Made by a program: the position numbers and the translations under genes. Positions 1-13,173 of a stretch of DNA of 64,000 bases are shown in pieces. Under the pieces are notes generated by a model. The model was given only the letters and a program-made list of their open reading frames with translations. It searched no databases and was not told the origin of the DNA. The stretch's first letter is position 1, and each line of letters begins with the position of its first letter. The stretch spans positions 7,609,001 through 7,673,000 of the forward strand of contig CP126194.1 in assembly GCA_030272155.1 (NCBI GenBank). Reading direction: 5' to 3'. The stretch comes from Tetradesmus obliquus (lineage: Eukaryota > Chlorophyta > Chlorophyceae > Sphaeropleales > Scenedesmaceae).

Positions 1-36
1 GCGGCCGTGAAGCAGCAGCCGCAGCCACAGCAATGA
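1..36 (+). CDS. possible 3' end of an upstream gene (partial)
   Basis: The window opens in an open frame that reads A-A-V-K followed by a Gln/Pro-rich tail and stops with TGA at 34-36. Gln-rich C-terminal tails are common in this window, so this may be the last few codons of a plus-strand gene that begins outside. Nothing longer is visible and the frame could be chance. No family can be assigned. Confidence 0.25.
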   Translation, partial: AAVKQQPQPQQ

Positions 37-678
37 GGTGGACCCGCAGGGTTCAGGGTCCAGCAGCGTTCTTTTGGCACGGACCAAGCGTCCATTTTGT
101 TATCGGGCATGTGGCATTTGGCAGGAGCTTTACTGGTGCATTCAGTGCGAGCAGCATTCGCCTGGACGTTGTCATGATGTCTTATTGTTGATCACTGCCT
201 GCTTCAATCAGCCGCTTGGCCGCGGTTTTATGTTCTCGGTGTGTTCAAGTGCAGCAGTTTTGAGCTTGTTGTGTGCTTGAGACACAGACAGAGCAGCCTC
301 ATGTCATGGACACAGAGCGGCATACTTTGGCCGCCACGACTCCCAGCATCGTAGCCTATGTACGATGACCTAGGATACAGAGCAAACTCTGCTATTGGAG
401 GGCGCCAGGTGCAGTTCAAATTTGCTGTGATTAGGGTTTGTTATGTTAGCACATGGGAGCCCCATGGGGTGTCACCCGTCTCGGGCCCCGCAGGGTCAAA
501 GTGATGCACGCTGCACGGCATACCAACATCATTCTGTTGTCGCAGTTCCTTTGTTGTGATGGCTGCTCGCGCTGCTTAGCTGAACAGGAAGGGTGTTGTG
601 TGATTACTTCTCTGTCTCACGGATCTGGGCCGCAGTCGGCACCCGAAACAAGCAACAGAACTTGAAATAGTTTACAGC
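37..678. other. intergenic, upstream of the RETICULATA-related gene
   Basis: About 640 bases lie between the possible upstream stop and the first ATG of the RETICULATA-related gene. I see no convincing ORF, RNA gene or repeat. It must hold the promoter and 5' leader of the downstream gene, but no motif stands out. Confidence 0.5.
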
Positions 679-3372
679 ATGTTGACTGCGCCCATGGGCC
701 TCGGCTTGGGCATGACACCCCGTCTGCAGCGAGCACTGCCAGTTGCACCTCTGGCAGCTCAGCAACACGGCGTCGCATCATGCAGGCTTCAAATAAGCTC
801 TTTGATACCGCAGCGCCAGCAGATCAGCAGCAAAAGCCAGCTGCGCCAACAAAGTGAGCATGAACAACCCTCGTTGTGAAGCAAGCAGCTGCTTGCATGC
901 ATAGTTTACATCTTTATTTGTTATAAAAGCCTACGCGAACCAACCTGGGCAGCCCTGCTCTGTCAATGCGTATCATCACGTGCAGCTTGCCCCGCAGGAC
1001 GCGTGAACTGCCAATCTTCTTCAGCAGCTGCTGCCGTGACGGGCGGTGGTGGCAGCGATAATGTCGGGTCCGGGGGAGGAGGTGGAGGAGGCGGTGGTGG
1101 CGGTGGCGGTGGCAGCAGTGGCAAGGGTGAGCTGCTGAGTGTGCAGCAGCTGCTGCTGATGCCAGCTAGCAGTGTGCAAGCCACAGCAACCCAGGGCTAT
1201 CACGCCACCAGCACCCGTAGCTTTTGACATGGCCTTAGCGCGCACTTCAGCACCACATGCAAGCTGCCCAGCAAAGGCATGCAGCAGCCACGTGCCAGCC
1301 TGCGGCGCAAGGATATGCCTGCGATGCTGCAACTGTCCCTCCTCAGCATTCAGCGCTGCAGCTGCCAGTTGCAAAGAGAGCAGCATGCATGCATCACACC
1401 AGTTCCTCCTCGCCTGGCGCATACACTCATCGCCGCACACCCTGCAACCTTAACAACACTGGCAAAGTCTGCTGTGTGCTTAGATCTGTCTGTGGCTGAC
1501 TCATCATGGGTTGCGCTGCCGGATGATGTCCTCATCGATGCTGCCGCAGGGGACGGCATGGACCCTGCGCTGGTGGCGCTGCTGGCAGCAGCAGGCAAGT
1601 CCGCCAGCAGCTTGCCGGCCGACATGGCAGCAGCACTCAGCAAAGGCACGGTGAGCAGCTGGACGCACAACAGCACACAGCAGGCAGACTGCTGACATGC
1701 AGCAGCGTGCAGCGGCTGCGAAGGCGCCTGGGCAGAGAGCACCCAGCATTGTCTGCAAGCTCAGCACGAGCAGCTGCACCACGGCTTCGTGTGTGTGGCT
1801 CTGCATGGCCTGCGGCAGCATGCTGCAGCTGGAGCTTACTCTGTGATTGTGCTCCACTTGTAAGCGGCTGCGTGTTTCCGTGCTCTGCTCTTCGCCTCGT
1901 GCTTATCCACCTGGATCATGCCTGCCATGACCTGCTGCGGCTGCTTGTGCTGCCGCGGTCACTCCCTTCTCTCAGGTGACTGTGGAGATTCTGCAGCGCT
2001 ACCTGGAGCTGGAGGCGTCACTGCTGCTGGGCTGGCTCATGAAGTTCCCAGGTGGGGCACGCACAACGCTCACGATAAATGATGTGCTGGTGACATGTTG
2101 CTTTGGAAGCATGTGGCTGTGTGTGCGCACTACTGCAGCTGCATACCCAAGCAGTGAGCGTTGTGCTGCGGAGCGGCAGGGAGCGCTGCCTTCTGCTCAT
2201 CATCTTGCTGTTGTTGCTGCTGTCATATCCTACTCTGCAGGCTTCAGGGAGCGTCTGCTGGCGGACCCCTCCTTCATGGTCAAGCTGGCCATCGAGTGTG
2301 GCATCGGCGTGTGCACCAAGTGCACTGCGGAGTACACCAAGCGCGGCGACAGCTTCAACAAGGTGAGCCTGGCGCAGAAACACATGCAGGGGGTGGCGCA
2401 GGCAATGCACTAGCGTTCGCGTATGGGTCTCGTGTTGCTTGCTGCGTGGCTTTCATTGGGGTTAGAAGAGCTTGTAAGGTGGCTGCCCACATGTATCGCA
2501 GCTGGAGTGCTGCTCAGGCAGCAATTGTTTCTCGCTGCCGCTCACACCTGCCTCTCTCTTGCGCTGCGCGCAGGAGCTGGACTTTGTGGCGGCCAACGTG
2601 GTGATGGCCATCATCGCGGACTTCATGCTGGTGTGGCTGCCCGCGCCCACGCTGTCCTACGCAGCAGCAGCCTCAGCCGGCAAGCTCAACCTGTTCAGCA
2701 AGCTCTTTGCGGGCTGCCCCGACAACGCCTTCCAGAAGGTGCAGCCGGGCATGCCCGCCTTCACGCTGCTGCAGCGCATGGGCGCCCCGGTGCGCAACGG
2801 GCTCAAGCTGGCCTGCGTGGGCTTCAGCGCCAGCATGATCGGCGTGTGCATGACCAACGCGCTGATCGCGCTGCGCACGGCGCTGGACCCGTCGTTTGCG
2901 CCGCTGAACCAGAGCCAGGACGTGATCGCGACCAGCCTGGCCTACGGCGCATACATGGCCACCAGCAGCAACATCAGGTGCGCGGCGCGGTGGTAATGGT
3001 GCTGCAGCTGCCTGCTGGTTGTCTGCACAACGCGCAACCAGGCAAGCGGAAATACCTCTTCCAATGTGGTGCATTTGCACAAAGAAGGCCTTTTATAATG
3101 CATATGATCCAAGGCACTGCTGCAAAGGCGCGCATGCTAGTCTATCAGCGCTCTGCCTCACGCGTTTGTCTGTGTGTGCTGTCGTTGCTCCCCGCAGGTA
3201 CCAGGTGCTTGCTGGCGTGGTGGAGGAGCGCGGCATCGAGTCGCTGTTCAAGGGCAACTACAAGCTGTGCGCGGTGCTCAGCTTCCTGGTGCGCACCGGC
3301 AACACCTTCCTGGGCAGCCTGCTGTGGGTGGACTTTGTGCGGCTGCTGGGCATGCAGAAGGCCTCGCACTGA
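679..3372 (+). CDS. RETICULATA-related chloroplast membrane protein (DUF3411)
   Basis: Seven exons keep phase: 679-853, 998-1126, 1550-1650, 1976-2051, 2241-2362, 2574-2977, 3198-3372, giving 393 residues. The first ~55 residues are rich in Gln, Ser, Ala and Arg without acids, like a chloroplast transit peptide. A pure glycine run follows, as in plant RETICULATA-related proteins. The DUF3411 domain fills the rest: the AAGKS..SLPAD segment, the GFRERLLAD segment, several hydrophobic helices (for example VVMAIIADFMLVWLPAP), the SSNIRYQVLAG segment and a final WVDFVRLLGMQ. In plants this family sits in the chloroplast envelope and affects mesophyll development and amino-acid balance; the molecular activity is unknown. 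The family call rests on several conserved blocks in order. The ATG at 679 is chosen because it starts the transit peptide. The least certain part is exon 2, which is mostly glycine. Confidence 0.9.
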
Positions 3373-4846
3373 TAAGAGGGCAGAGGCGGCTGGTGTGGTG
3401 GAGGTGACATGCGGCAGGCTGCTACATTCGTGCGGGCAGTAGTGTATAGAAACGCATATGTGTGGTGGTGGCGTGCTTATCGTGGAGCTCCTCTTGGCAG
3501 CTGCCATTGATATTGCCGCAGGGCAGAGCAGCAGTGTTCCTGCTGGTCCTGCTAAGGAAACATAAACCAGCGAAGCAATAGGTCGGCAGGCACAGCGACA
3601 AAACTGCCTGCTGCAAGTGTGCATGAATCCAACAGCAATGGTTACTTGTGATGCAGAGAATGCATATATACCTGGTTTCATGTGGAAGGGCTTGAGGTTC
3701 TGCAGCGGTGTGCAGAAATGCTGCTGCAGGTGCACTGCACAGTTGGTCTGCTGTGTTAACCTGCGCATGGGACTTGTGGATGAAGGCACCGCTGAGCTTG
3801 CATCTGAGCAGTAGAGAGAGCGCATCTGCTGGGCACTGTCGACAGCAGTTACTGCTCGCAACCTTCATGTTGCTGTGCATCCATACAGTCTGTTGACTAT
3901 ATGGAGCGATCGGATCGCTACTTGCATGGTGTAAAATGACGAATTCTAGACAAAGCCAGGATGCCGAAGCACGCTGGTTGCATGGTGTGTTGGGCTGCTG
4001 ATGGTTGTGGCTGTCGTGCATTAACTGTGGCAAAGTGTCGAGGCAGAGGATTATAATGAATGCCATGGTACGTGGTACGTTGACCATTGGCATGGCAGCG
4101 ACAGGAGCATTTTTTTTTCGGGGGACCACTTCTTGCCATGTGAGTGCGCATTATGTTGAATGTACTGATGCTTGCAATGAATGCAATCCGGCAACCTCCT
4201 TTGAATTAGGAGCAGCTGTAACAGCAGCCCTGCTGTGCATGGGGCCCATGCTGCTCCGGGAGCACAAGCAGTCCAGTGCTCATGGTCCCAGCCAGCTGCG
4301 CTAGACGGTTGTGCGGTCATGATGCATTCTCAATTTTTACTCCTGTTTATGCATCGCATCGTCTTTGCGACGCCAGCGTCGCGTACGGCTTCCACGTCGA
4401 GTCATCAACTAGAACGTACTTTGAGTGTGAGCTGCCGTTGCATGAGACCACGACAGTTACTGCTGTCATGAGGACATGAGCTTGAATCTAAGCTTGAAAC
4501 AACTGCAGCTCATGTGAAACGATCCCGAACCCTAAATAATCCAACGGCGTGTGTCACAGGTCCTGTGCCTCAATTGCAGGCTGTGGAGGTGGTCATCGAT
4601 CGCAGACATCGCCGATTCTACGCACAGCGTGTGCAAGCAAAGCTTTGGCATTCTGATTGGTCAAAATAGTCGAACACAGGATCTGTTGAAGATATCACAG
4701 CAAGTTCGGAGCAGCTGACAGCAGCAATCTGCAGTGATTTATGAATTAGACTCCTTCAGGTGCTGCCTCTTGGCCGTTTCATCCGCAGCAGGCCAGCGGA
4801 CGCACAGCTCCAAGGCCAGCCAGGCCAGGAGGAGGCCCACCTGCAC
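3373..4846. other. 3' flank of RETICULATA-related gene and kinase upstream region
   Basis: No gene is supported here. A TGTAA, the usual chlorophyte poly(A) signal, lies at 3930-3934 and starts the dispersed element described separately. The segment from about 4000 to 4846 contains only short chance ORFs and must include the kinase promoter and leader. Confidence 0.5.
3930..3978 (+). repeat. dispersed element copy A, with TGTAA at its start
   Basis: The 43 bases at 3936-3978 match 37522-37564 with one difference, and both copies are preceded by TGTAA. Key internal words are TTCTAGACAAAGCC and GCCGAAGCACGCTGGT. This copy lies 557 bases after the stop of the RETICULATA-related gene, so its TGTAA is a good candidate for that gene's poly(A) signal. 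Flanking sequence beyond 3978 does not match the second copy. Confidence 0.85.
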
Positions 4847-6846
4847 ATGCAGCGCAGGCTAGTGCCTGCATCAGCTCTGTTTATTGCATTATGGATTTCA
4901 GCTTGTTTATGCCATGGCGAAGACGTGACTACGAACAGTACAGCGTACGTGGCTGCTGCGGGAGCTGCGGATGGCTACAGCAGCCTGCTGGCAGCCTTGC
5001 AGAACCAGCAAATAACTCGAATCGTGCTGACAACCAACTACACAGCCGGCGACGACTTCGAGCCGTTCAGTGATAAGCCAATATCAGTGGAGAGGTGAGC
5101 AGTCCTGTAGCTTTTGGCTGCAACAACAGGCACATCTGGGCATTCGTATGGATTTGTGACCGCAACATGTGATCAAGAATAATGTGATCAACTCATAACT
5201 TGCAGCTGCGGCCTATGCGCCATGCCTTGGTGGTCACGCAAGCGTAGTTGCTGTCTTGTTGCAGCAGCAAACCTTGGCACAATCAGGTCGCGTTCAAGCC
5301 GTGTAGAGCTGCTGTAAACTACATGCTTGTTGGGTCAGTAACGAGGCATTGGTCACCTTTGCTCAGCTGCTGGGCCCAAGCATGTTCTGCTGCGTGCAAC
5401 ACAGCATGGCGCAGGCCCTGCTGCTATACCCAAAGTCATACCTGTCAGGTGGTTTCCTGCACATCCTTCCCTAAGCATCCCTAAATCGTTCTGTGCTGTG
5501 CCGCACTGCGCTGCTGCCCTTGCAGGAATGTGACCATCACTGGCCTGCCCGGCACCATCCCCCTGCTGGACCTCAACCGGCGTGCAGGCGTGGTGCAGCT
5601 GTGCTCAACATGCACGCTGCGCCTGGCAAACATCAGTCTGGCCAACTTCACGCGCAGCGGCGCAGGCATGGTCACATTCTTTCGCGGGCAGCTGGGGGCT
5701 CGGCTGCTGCAGGAAAATGGCTTTAGCGTGCGGCTGGTGTGCCAGCGCACTGATGTTGAGCGTGAGCAGGTCAACCAGACGCAACGCAGCAGCCGCTTCC
5801 CCAGCCCCCCTGGGGGGCAGCAGCTGGCGCGCAGCGTGAACGCAACCTACCTGGTGAGCAGTGGTGCCCGCAGCGCGCCCGCAGCGCACCAGCTGGCTGC
5901 AGCTGGCAGCAGCAGGTGGCAGAAGGCAGCAGCAGCAGCTGCTGCTGCATGAGCTGTTGCTGATGCGTGCTGTGAGCAGGCATGTGCGCCTGTGGCTCAC
6001 AGTATGACTGCAGCTGGGTTTGCTGGTGCTGCAGCTCTTGCGCTGCCTCCATGTTTCATCCAGCATGTGCATGTTAGCAGCAGCAGCAGCAGCAGCAGCA
6101 GCGGCAAGTGCATGCACATGGACTGCTTGTCGTAGTTGCAGAGTGCGTCAGCGTTGTGCTGTTCTCTCCTGCTGCCTGCTTGCCGCGCTACCCTACCCGC
6201 AGGGCCGCTCCTTCACTGACGCCTTCCTGATTGAGGACGTCAGCCTGGACGTGCCGCTCGCGGTGGTGCGCCCGGGCGTGTACTCGGGAGGCTTTGCGGT
6301 GCAGTGGCTGAACATGACGCGCACCTGCTGGAGCTTTGTGGATGAGGACTGCGTGGAGCGCGAGACGTCAGCGGAGGTGTGCATCGCGCAGCAGACGCAG
6401 CGGCTGCTGGCGGCGGCGGCTGGCAGCAGCGGCGGAAGCGGTGCGAAGCGAGCTGCGGCGATCGCGGTGCCAGTGGCTGTTGTAGGTGAGTGCGGGTGGG
6501 CTGCTCCTGGTTGCAGCAGTAAATTGCATGGAGCAGACGGCATGCGGAGCAGACAATTATTGTGTTTACTATGCTAGTAGGCAACCGTGTTCTTGTAGCT
6601 GCATGGTACGGAATGCTGCAGCTGTGCGCATTCTTTTATGCAGCGCTCCCCGTGCGGCTGCTCACCTTGCATCCTGCTGTGTTTGCTTTTCCTCCGCTGC
6701 CGTCCTCAGGTGCGCTGCTGCTAGCAGCACTTGCGCTGCTGCTGCGCAAGCGGCGGCGCCACCGCCAGCAGACCACCCTGCTGCCCAAGTCAGCAGCGCC
6801 AGCTGATGCCCCTGCAGGCCCACAGCCGCCTGGGCAGCAGCAGCAC

Positions 6847-6881
<35 letters not shown>

Positions 6882-7929
6882 GACCAAGCAGCATGGTGAT
6901 GGCACGCACATTGAGGTGCTGCTGTCAGGCAGCCCAGTCGCCAGCTCTGCAGGGATTGCTGCTGCAGCAGCTGACCCACTGCACCCAGCTCACACGGCTG
7001 CTGCAGCTCCAGCTGCTGCTGTCTCTGCTGACAGCAGGGGAGCATCTGATCAGGGCTCTGCAGTTGATGCGGCACCTGCTGCTGTAGCCCTGAGCAGGGC
7101 TGTAACACAGCACAGCGACAGTACCGTGTTCACTGAGGTGCCTGCAGACGGCAACATGCACAGGTGTGTTGACAGCAGCTTGTTATGGCTGAAACAGCAG
7201 TGGCTGGGCCTGCTGTTTGTTACCAGCATTCGTGGGGCTGCAGCTGCAAGCAGCATGTCATGTTGGCGCTGTTACAGTAGCTCCCGGTGCCATGCACGCA
7301 CAGCTACGTGCATCTTCTAGATGCTTTTTGTTAAAGCACATGCGGCTGCGCAGACATCATATACCTTCGCACACCTCTGCTCGCCTCAGGGCTCAGTGTG
7401 CACCCTGCTGCCTGCCTCCCTCCCCTCCCTCCTGCAGCGGCTCGCTGCACTCCGCGCCCAACGCCTCCGGGCTCAGCTTCAGCAGCAGCGCACACCACTC
7501 CAGCCCGCACGCGCACTCGGGGTTGCACCTACACTCCGGGCCCTGCGCCAGCATCGCCGGCACGGCCAGCGCCATGGTGCCGCTGGCTGCGCAGGGCGGC
7601 TGGCAGCTGACCAGCAGCCGCACCAGCCAGGGGCTGCAGGCTGCAGCAGACACGGAGGGCAGCAGCATCGAGTGGGGCGAGCTGCTGGGGGCGGGCAGCT
7701 TCGGGCGCGTGTACAAGTGAGCGGGCTGGTGGCAGCGGGGGCGGTGCTGCTTCCGCTGCTTGTGCTGTCTTGCTGCAACTGCTTGTCTTCATCTGCTGCA
7801 CTCCTCATCACGCGCGGCTTTGCAATATACTGCAGTTTTGTGTGTGGCTTGGTGAGGCTGCAGCTCATACAGGGCTGCGCCGACAGCTTAGTTGTCACTT
7901 GCAGCTGCTCTTGGCTCTGCTCACCGCTG

Positions 7930-7968
<39 letters not shown>

Positions 7969-8774
7969 CCCCCTCAGGTGCCGCTGGGCGGGCATGGACG
8001 TTGCGGTCAAGGTCATCCAGCATGACGCCAGCGCATTGGAGGCTGTGGAGAACGAGGTGCAGCTGCAGATGTACCTCAACCACCCCAACATCGTGAGTGG
8101 GCAGCGCCACGGGCTCTGCTGTGCTGCAGCATGGCAGCGCACAGAGTGTTGCGGATACCGATGTTGAGCACAGCAGCTACCTGCTGCCTGGCTTGCTTTT
8201 GCGCAGCTCTGCACGTGGTGCTGCTCGTGCTTGCCTCCCGCCGCCCTTGCACTCTGCCGCCTGCGCACCAAAGTGCTCACGCGTGCCGCCTGCTGGCCAT
8301 CCTTGCTGCCTGCTGCTGCAGGTGCGCGCGTTCCACTACATCACGCACACACACAAGCCCAGCAGCCCCACCAGCCACAACGGCGCACGCGCAGGCGGCG
8401 GCCTGGCAGCAACACTCATGACGGGCAGCGGCAGCGGGCGCCGCTCCTCGCCCGGCAACGCACCAACCTTCCTCAGCAGCAGCAGCGCCACAGACACCTT
8501 CAGCAGCAGCAGGGGCGCAGCAGTGGCAGTGGTGCCAGAGCAGCGCAGCCCCAGCTGGGTGCAGAGCCACCTGCTGTCACCAGAGACGCCCAAGGTCAAC
8601 CTGCAACGGCTGGCCCCGGGCTCGTTCTCAGAGATGGAGAGTGGCGCAGGCTTCACTGCCGCCACGAATGCTTCATTCGCGCCCAGCAGCAGCGCCGCCA
8701 CGCTGCAGAGCCCCAGCAGCCCTGCTGTGGATGGCACGGGTGTGCGCAGCAGCAGTGCAATGGCAGTAAGAGGC

Positions 8775-8810
<36 letters not shown>

Positions 8811-11361
8811 CCTGCAGGGCCTGCGCGTGTGGTGGAGTTTGAGCAGGCTGATGCTGGGCCTGACTATGTGAGGAGGTCGCAGCTGCCTGGCGCGCAGCAC
8901 ACAGCAGCAGCAGCAGCAGCAGTAGCAGCAGCCAGCCCAAGGGCAGTAGCAGCGCCATCTTCAGAGGCAGGCTACAGCAGCAACAGCAGCAGCGATGGCA
9001 GCAGTAACCCTGTCAGCACTGGTCGCGCCACCAGCAGCAATGGCGGTGCCAGCAGCAGCAATGAGGCGCTTGGCGCCCCGCCTGGCTGGCCTATCCTGAT
9101 GCTGGATCAGCCATTGAGTGGCAACACGGGGCCGGGCACTGCAGCTGGGCTGCACACACTGGGCACGCTTGCGATGCGGCTGGGGGCCTCGGGGGCGGTT
9201 GGCAGCAGCAGCGGCGGCATGCGGCGCGGCATTGGCAGCGGCGTGGTGGAGAAGAAGCTGCGCTTCAAGAGCGCACAGATCAGCGAGACATGGTGAGGGG
9301 CGGAGTGTGGCTGCATCACGGGGTGTAAAGGTTGTCTCTGCGGCAGCCTGTGCAGCAGTCTGTTGGCTTGGTATCAGGTTCGCATTGGTGTGCAGTTGTA
9401 TGCACATTTGCACTGGTTTGTCGCAGGAGGCTGTGAAATGTAGCACACTGATCTGCTGCTGCTGTCGCTGTTGCCGCAGGCTGGTTCAAGAGCTGTGCGA
9501 CTGCGGCACCCTTGCGAGCATCGCGGCCAACTACTGGTGAGGCGCGGGTGGTGTGCAGCGCGTGTGGCAGCATCAGCTGCACTGCCAGGGCAGCTGCAGG
9601 TGTACATGCATGGCCAGGATGATGCAGCATGATCAACTGACAACGGAGCTGCCACAGCACTGCTGGTGGTCAAGAATCTGCATCAGTAGTGTTGTTTGTG
9701 TGTGGTTGGCATACCCACCCTGTGTGCTGCTGCCTTGCGTGCTGCTGCACTCCGCCGTGCTTGTGCAGGCGGCGCGAGACTGAGGACGAGGTGCAGATGC
9801 TGCAGCGGCTGCTGCTGCTGCGTGACGTGGCCGCGGGCATGGAGTTCCTGCACAGCAAGAACATCGTGCACAGCGACCTGGTGAGCCCGGGGCGGCTGGC
9901 TGGGCTGTGGCTGGGTTGCACACAGCTTACACTGCACACGTGATGGAACAGCATGAACCTTTGCCAGCTGCTACTGCAGCGGCTGACATGTAATTGTTGC
10001 TAACCTGCTGCCCACTTCCGCTGCTGCTGCCTGCCTGTTGCATAACCGCAGAACGCCAACAACGTGCTGGTCAGCAGCTGCGAGGCCAGCCCCAACGGCC
10101 TGGTGGCCAAGCTGGCTGACCTGGGGCTGAGCAGGGTCATCAACCAGCACCGCACACACCGCACCACACACACGGTGAGCGCCACAGCACGCGCGTGGAC
10201 ACCATACACACCAGATGCTGCTGCTGGCAGCAAATACCTTTGTTAATGATCGTGTTCCGTGTTGCTGTGTGTATGCCAGGCCAGTCTATGGCTGTTTGCT
10301 GTGATCGTAATGTTATGCTCAAAGTCACGGCCTGCCTGGTGTCTTGCTCAACACCCTGCTGCATGTGTCGCTGCTGCTGCCGCCGCTGCTGCTGTGCTGC
10401 AGTTTGGCACGCTGAGCCACATGCCGCCGTGCCTGCTGCGTGAGGGGCGGCTGACCACGCGTGCTGATGTGTACGCCTTCGCCATGGTCATGTGGCAGCT
10501 CTTCACGGTGGGTGGGGCTAGGGGGCCTGCTGCTGGCACGCGACAATACGCAATGCGCAATGGTGTACATGCACAGCTGCTGCTGAGACAGCATACTTGT
10601 TGCAGACCTTGCTTTGCAGGCTATTCTGCCTGCACCGACGTTCACATTGATCGTATGCTGCATGTTGCGCAGGCGGGTGCTGTCAATCACGTGCTGCTGG
10701 CTGCGGTGTTATGAAATGCTGTGCTGTGTTGCTGCGCTGCTGCAGGGTGAGCCGGCGTGGCACGGGCTGCACTACGGCCAGTTCTTCCAGAAGGTGAGCA
10801 GGCAGCAGCCTGCCGAGCAGCCCACAGCAGCACAGCTCGTGACTCCTCTGCAGTACATTGACATCAGCAGGTTCGCCCCACCAGCAGCAGGCAGCATCTA
10901 TCAACAGCTATTGCAAAGCACAAGCTCTGCAAAGATAGAGCTCAAGACATGCTGCCCTGTCTGATCACATCTCATCCCCGCAGGTGGTGCTGGAGCACTC
11001 TCGGCCGCCCATCCCTCCCGACATGCCTGAGGACTACCGCTGCCTCATGATGCACTGCTGGGCTGAGGAGCCCAACGACAGGCCCACCGCGGCAGTGGTG
11101 GCGCACTGCCTGGGGCTCATGATTGCGCAGCGCCTTAGGCTGCTGGAGGGAGAGGAGGGAGAGGCTGCTGCTGCCGCTGCTGCTGTTGATGGTGGTGTGG
11201 GTGGGGTTGGGGGCGGGGTGGGTGATGGGGCGGCATTGGACAAGCGGCGCAGCCTGGAGGCTCATGTGAGCAAGGAGGCAGCTGCTGCTGCTGTGGCTGC
11301 TGCTGCTGCTGCTGTGGAGCAGGCCGTGGAGGCTGCGGAAGACAGCAGCCCCGTGCAGTAG
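4847..11361 (+). CDS. receptor-like tyrosine-kinase-like (TKL) protein kinase
   Basis: Thirteen exons keep phase: 4847-5094, 5526-5853, 6203-6485, 6710-7163, 7438-7716, 7978-8092, 8322-9292, 9480-9536, 9769-9880, 10052-10174, 10403-10507, 10746-10793, 10984-11361; 1166 residues. Residues 1-24 are a signal peptide. The ectodomain (to ~275) has beta-strand-rich NVTITG/LANISLANF repeats and several N-glycosylation sites. A transmembrane helix (~276-298) ends in RKRRRHR. After an Ala-rich linker comes the kinase: glycine loop GAGSFGRVYK, Lys542 in VAVK, catalytic Asp948 in IVHSDL with Asn953, and Asp972 in DLG. The HRD arginine is serine, DFG is DLG, and the APE glutamate is cysteine (MPPC). Exon 7 inserts roughly 300 low-complexity residues in the N-lobe. 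A hydrophilic Ala/Gly tail follows. It probably senses an outside ligand and phosphorylates cytosolic targets; ligand and targets are unknown. An acceptor at 7390 in place of 7438 would also stay in frame. Confidence 0.88.
7931..7970 (+). repeat. (CTG)n just upstream of a kinase 3' splice site
   Basis: About twelve CTG units lead into a C-rich tract and the CAG acceptor at 7975-7977. This is one of many examples in the window of sense-strand CTG at the 3' end of an intron. Confidence 0.85.
8776..8808 (+). repeat. in-frame (CAG)11 coding for poly-alanine in the kinase insert
   Basis: The run is read as GCA codons inside the long exon 7 of the kinase, within the N-lobe insertion. Shorter CAG runs coding Ser or Ala surround it. 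Confidence 0.85.
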
Positions 11362-13056
11362 CGGTTGGCTGGGTTGGGTGAGGTGCCTGGGTTGGCTGGT
11401 TGGGTGACTGGTTGGGTGTTTTGGCCGGTTGGAGTGGTGGGCTGGTGGGGCTGGGGCAGGTTCATGGCAATGTGCATATGTGTTTGCGGCACAGGCGCAG
11501 CTGATCAGGGTTGTCGCAGCATTGCTATCTTGCATTGTGTTCGGGGGAGGCCAGTGGGGGGTAGCTGCGAGCTTATGTGCAGGATGGCAGGCGGGCAATT
11601 GGGCTGGGTTCGTTGGCGGCTGTGGCTTTGCTTGGCTGGTTGGGGGGAGGCTTGTTATCATAGGGCTGGTGTTGTGCGGGGGCTGTCTGGTGCAGTGTTG
11701 CGTGTCATGTTGAGCGGGCTTTCAGTGTCCGGGTGTTGCAGTGGCTCTCCTTGCTTATGACGCATGTCGCGGATGGCTTGAAGCAGGAAATATGGCCGCT
11801 TGCAGGCTTGATGGTGGCACTGTCCATTGACAGCAGGTGCAGGCCAGCCTTCTGGCTGCACTCATCGGGGTCAATGAGGTTTTCATCGTCAAGTGGCAGG
11901 GTGGTTGTATTCAGGCCAGTGCGCTGGTAGCGCGTGCGGCTCCTGCAACCTTGCATTTGGAGTCACTTGGCATTTGAAGCTAGTTGTTAACGGGATGTTC
12001 TCAACTGCTTTGGCTACCATGCAGCACACTGTATGCAACAGATTGCAGGGCAAAAGCTGTGTGTGCAGATTGCAATCTTGGTGTTTGGTGGCAAACTGCA
12101 AAGGTACGTTGCATTGGTTCAATGGCTTGCCACACCAGCCGTAGCACCCAGCATCTTTTATTTGGCGTGTACTGGTGCGCCCTTGCTGCATCGTGCCGTT
12201 TTGCCCCGCTCAACACTGGTTGGTATGCATCGACGAGGGGTCACCGTGCGTATTGCTGGCATGTTCTGAGTTTCCTGCTCTCTTCTTCGCCGCTGCAGCG
12301 GCACACTAGGCAACTAGCTGCGGCTGTGTTGCGTGAAGGATGTTGTTAGGGGCTAGCAGGGCATAGTTTGTTGTTGTTGATTACCAGCATTGCCCATCAC
12401 AGCAGCAGCAGCAGCAGCAGCAGGGCAGCAGTGTGCTTACAACTGCACTTTTTCGGGTAAGCTTGGCAGGTGTTGCGAGAGGTTTTTGCACCCACTTGTG
12501 CATGTCTGCAGCTCCGCTACACAGCGGTAATCTAGCCCGTGCCAGCGACTGTCATGGGCCGAAGGATTCCTTTGAGTGCTGTCTTGGCTACATGCAGTGC
12601 TTGCACAAGATACGACGTCTTGTGCCTTGTTGGCGTGTGACGTTGCTTAGCACCGCCATAGAAGGGCTGCCTCATCTTACGTGTTGCCTTTTGGCGTTTA
12701 GCATTGCTGGCAGGTTTCAGGTTTTAGGTAGGCTGCGCAGTGCAGTTTCGCATGTAATGTGTTTCAACGTATGCGCGCATATTTGGGGAGCTGCAGTGGT
12801 GCTCGTGTGGGTAGCACGGGACTCCTTGCTGGTGCATTGTACATGTTGGCGTGGCTTGGTATGTTTGCAGGGGTGGTTTTGGCGGCTATGCCGGCTTGCC
12901 CTGCCCTCATCTGCGACAGCTTTGACTTCGCAAGGAGCATATGGATCGTCAAGACACATGGTGTATCGGTGCACGCACCTGTCTGTGCAGGCAGATAGCA
13001 TGTGCGCTGGCTTGTGCTGCATGTGCAGCGGTGCATGACGCCCCGTCGTGCCCCTG

Positions 13057-13173
13057 CATCTAGTTGTGACCGCTACTGTGCATGCCCTTGTCACAGCATC
13101 TAGTTGTGACCGCTACTGTGCATGGCTTTGTCACATCTAGTTGTGACCGCTACTGTGCATGGCTTTGTCACAG
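13057..13173. repeat. three-copy tandem repeat, ~36-40 bp unit
   Basis: Three adjacent copies share the core CTAGTTGTGACCGCTACTG followed by TGCATG and a T-rich end. Unit lengths are about 40, 36 and 40 bases, so the copies differ by small deletions. Confidence 0.85.
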
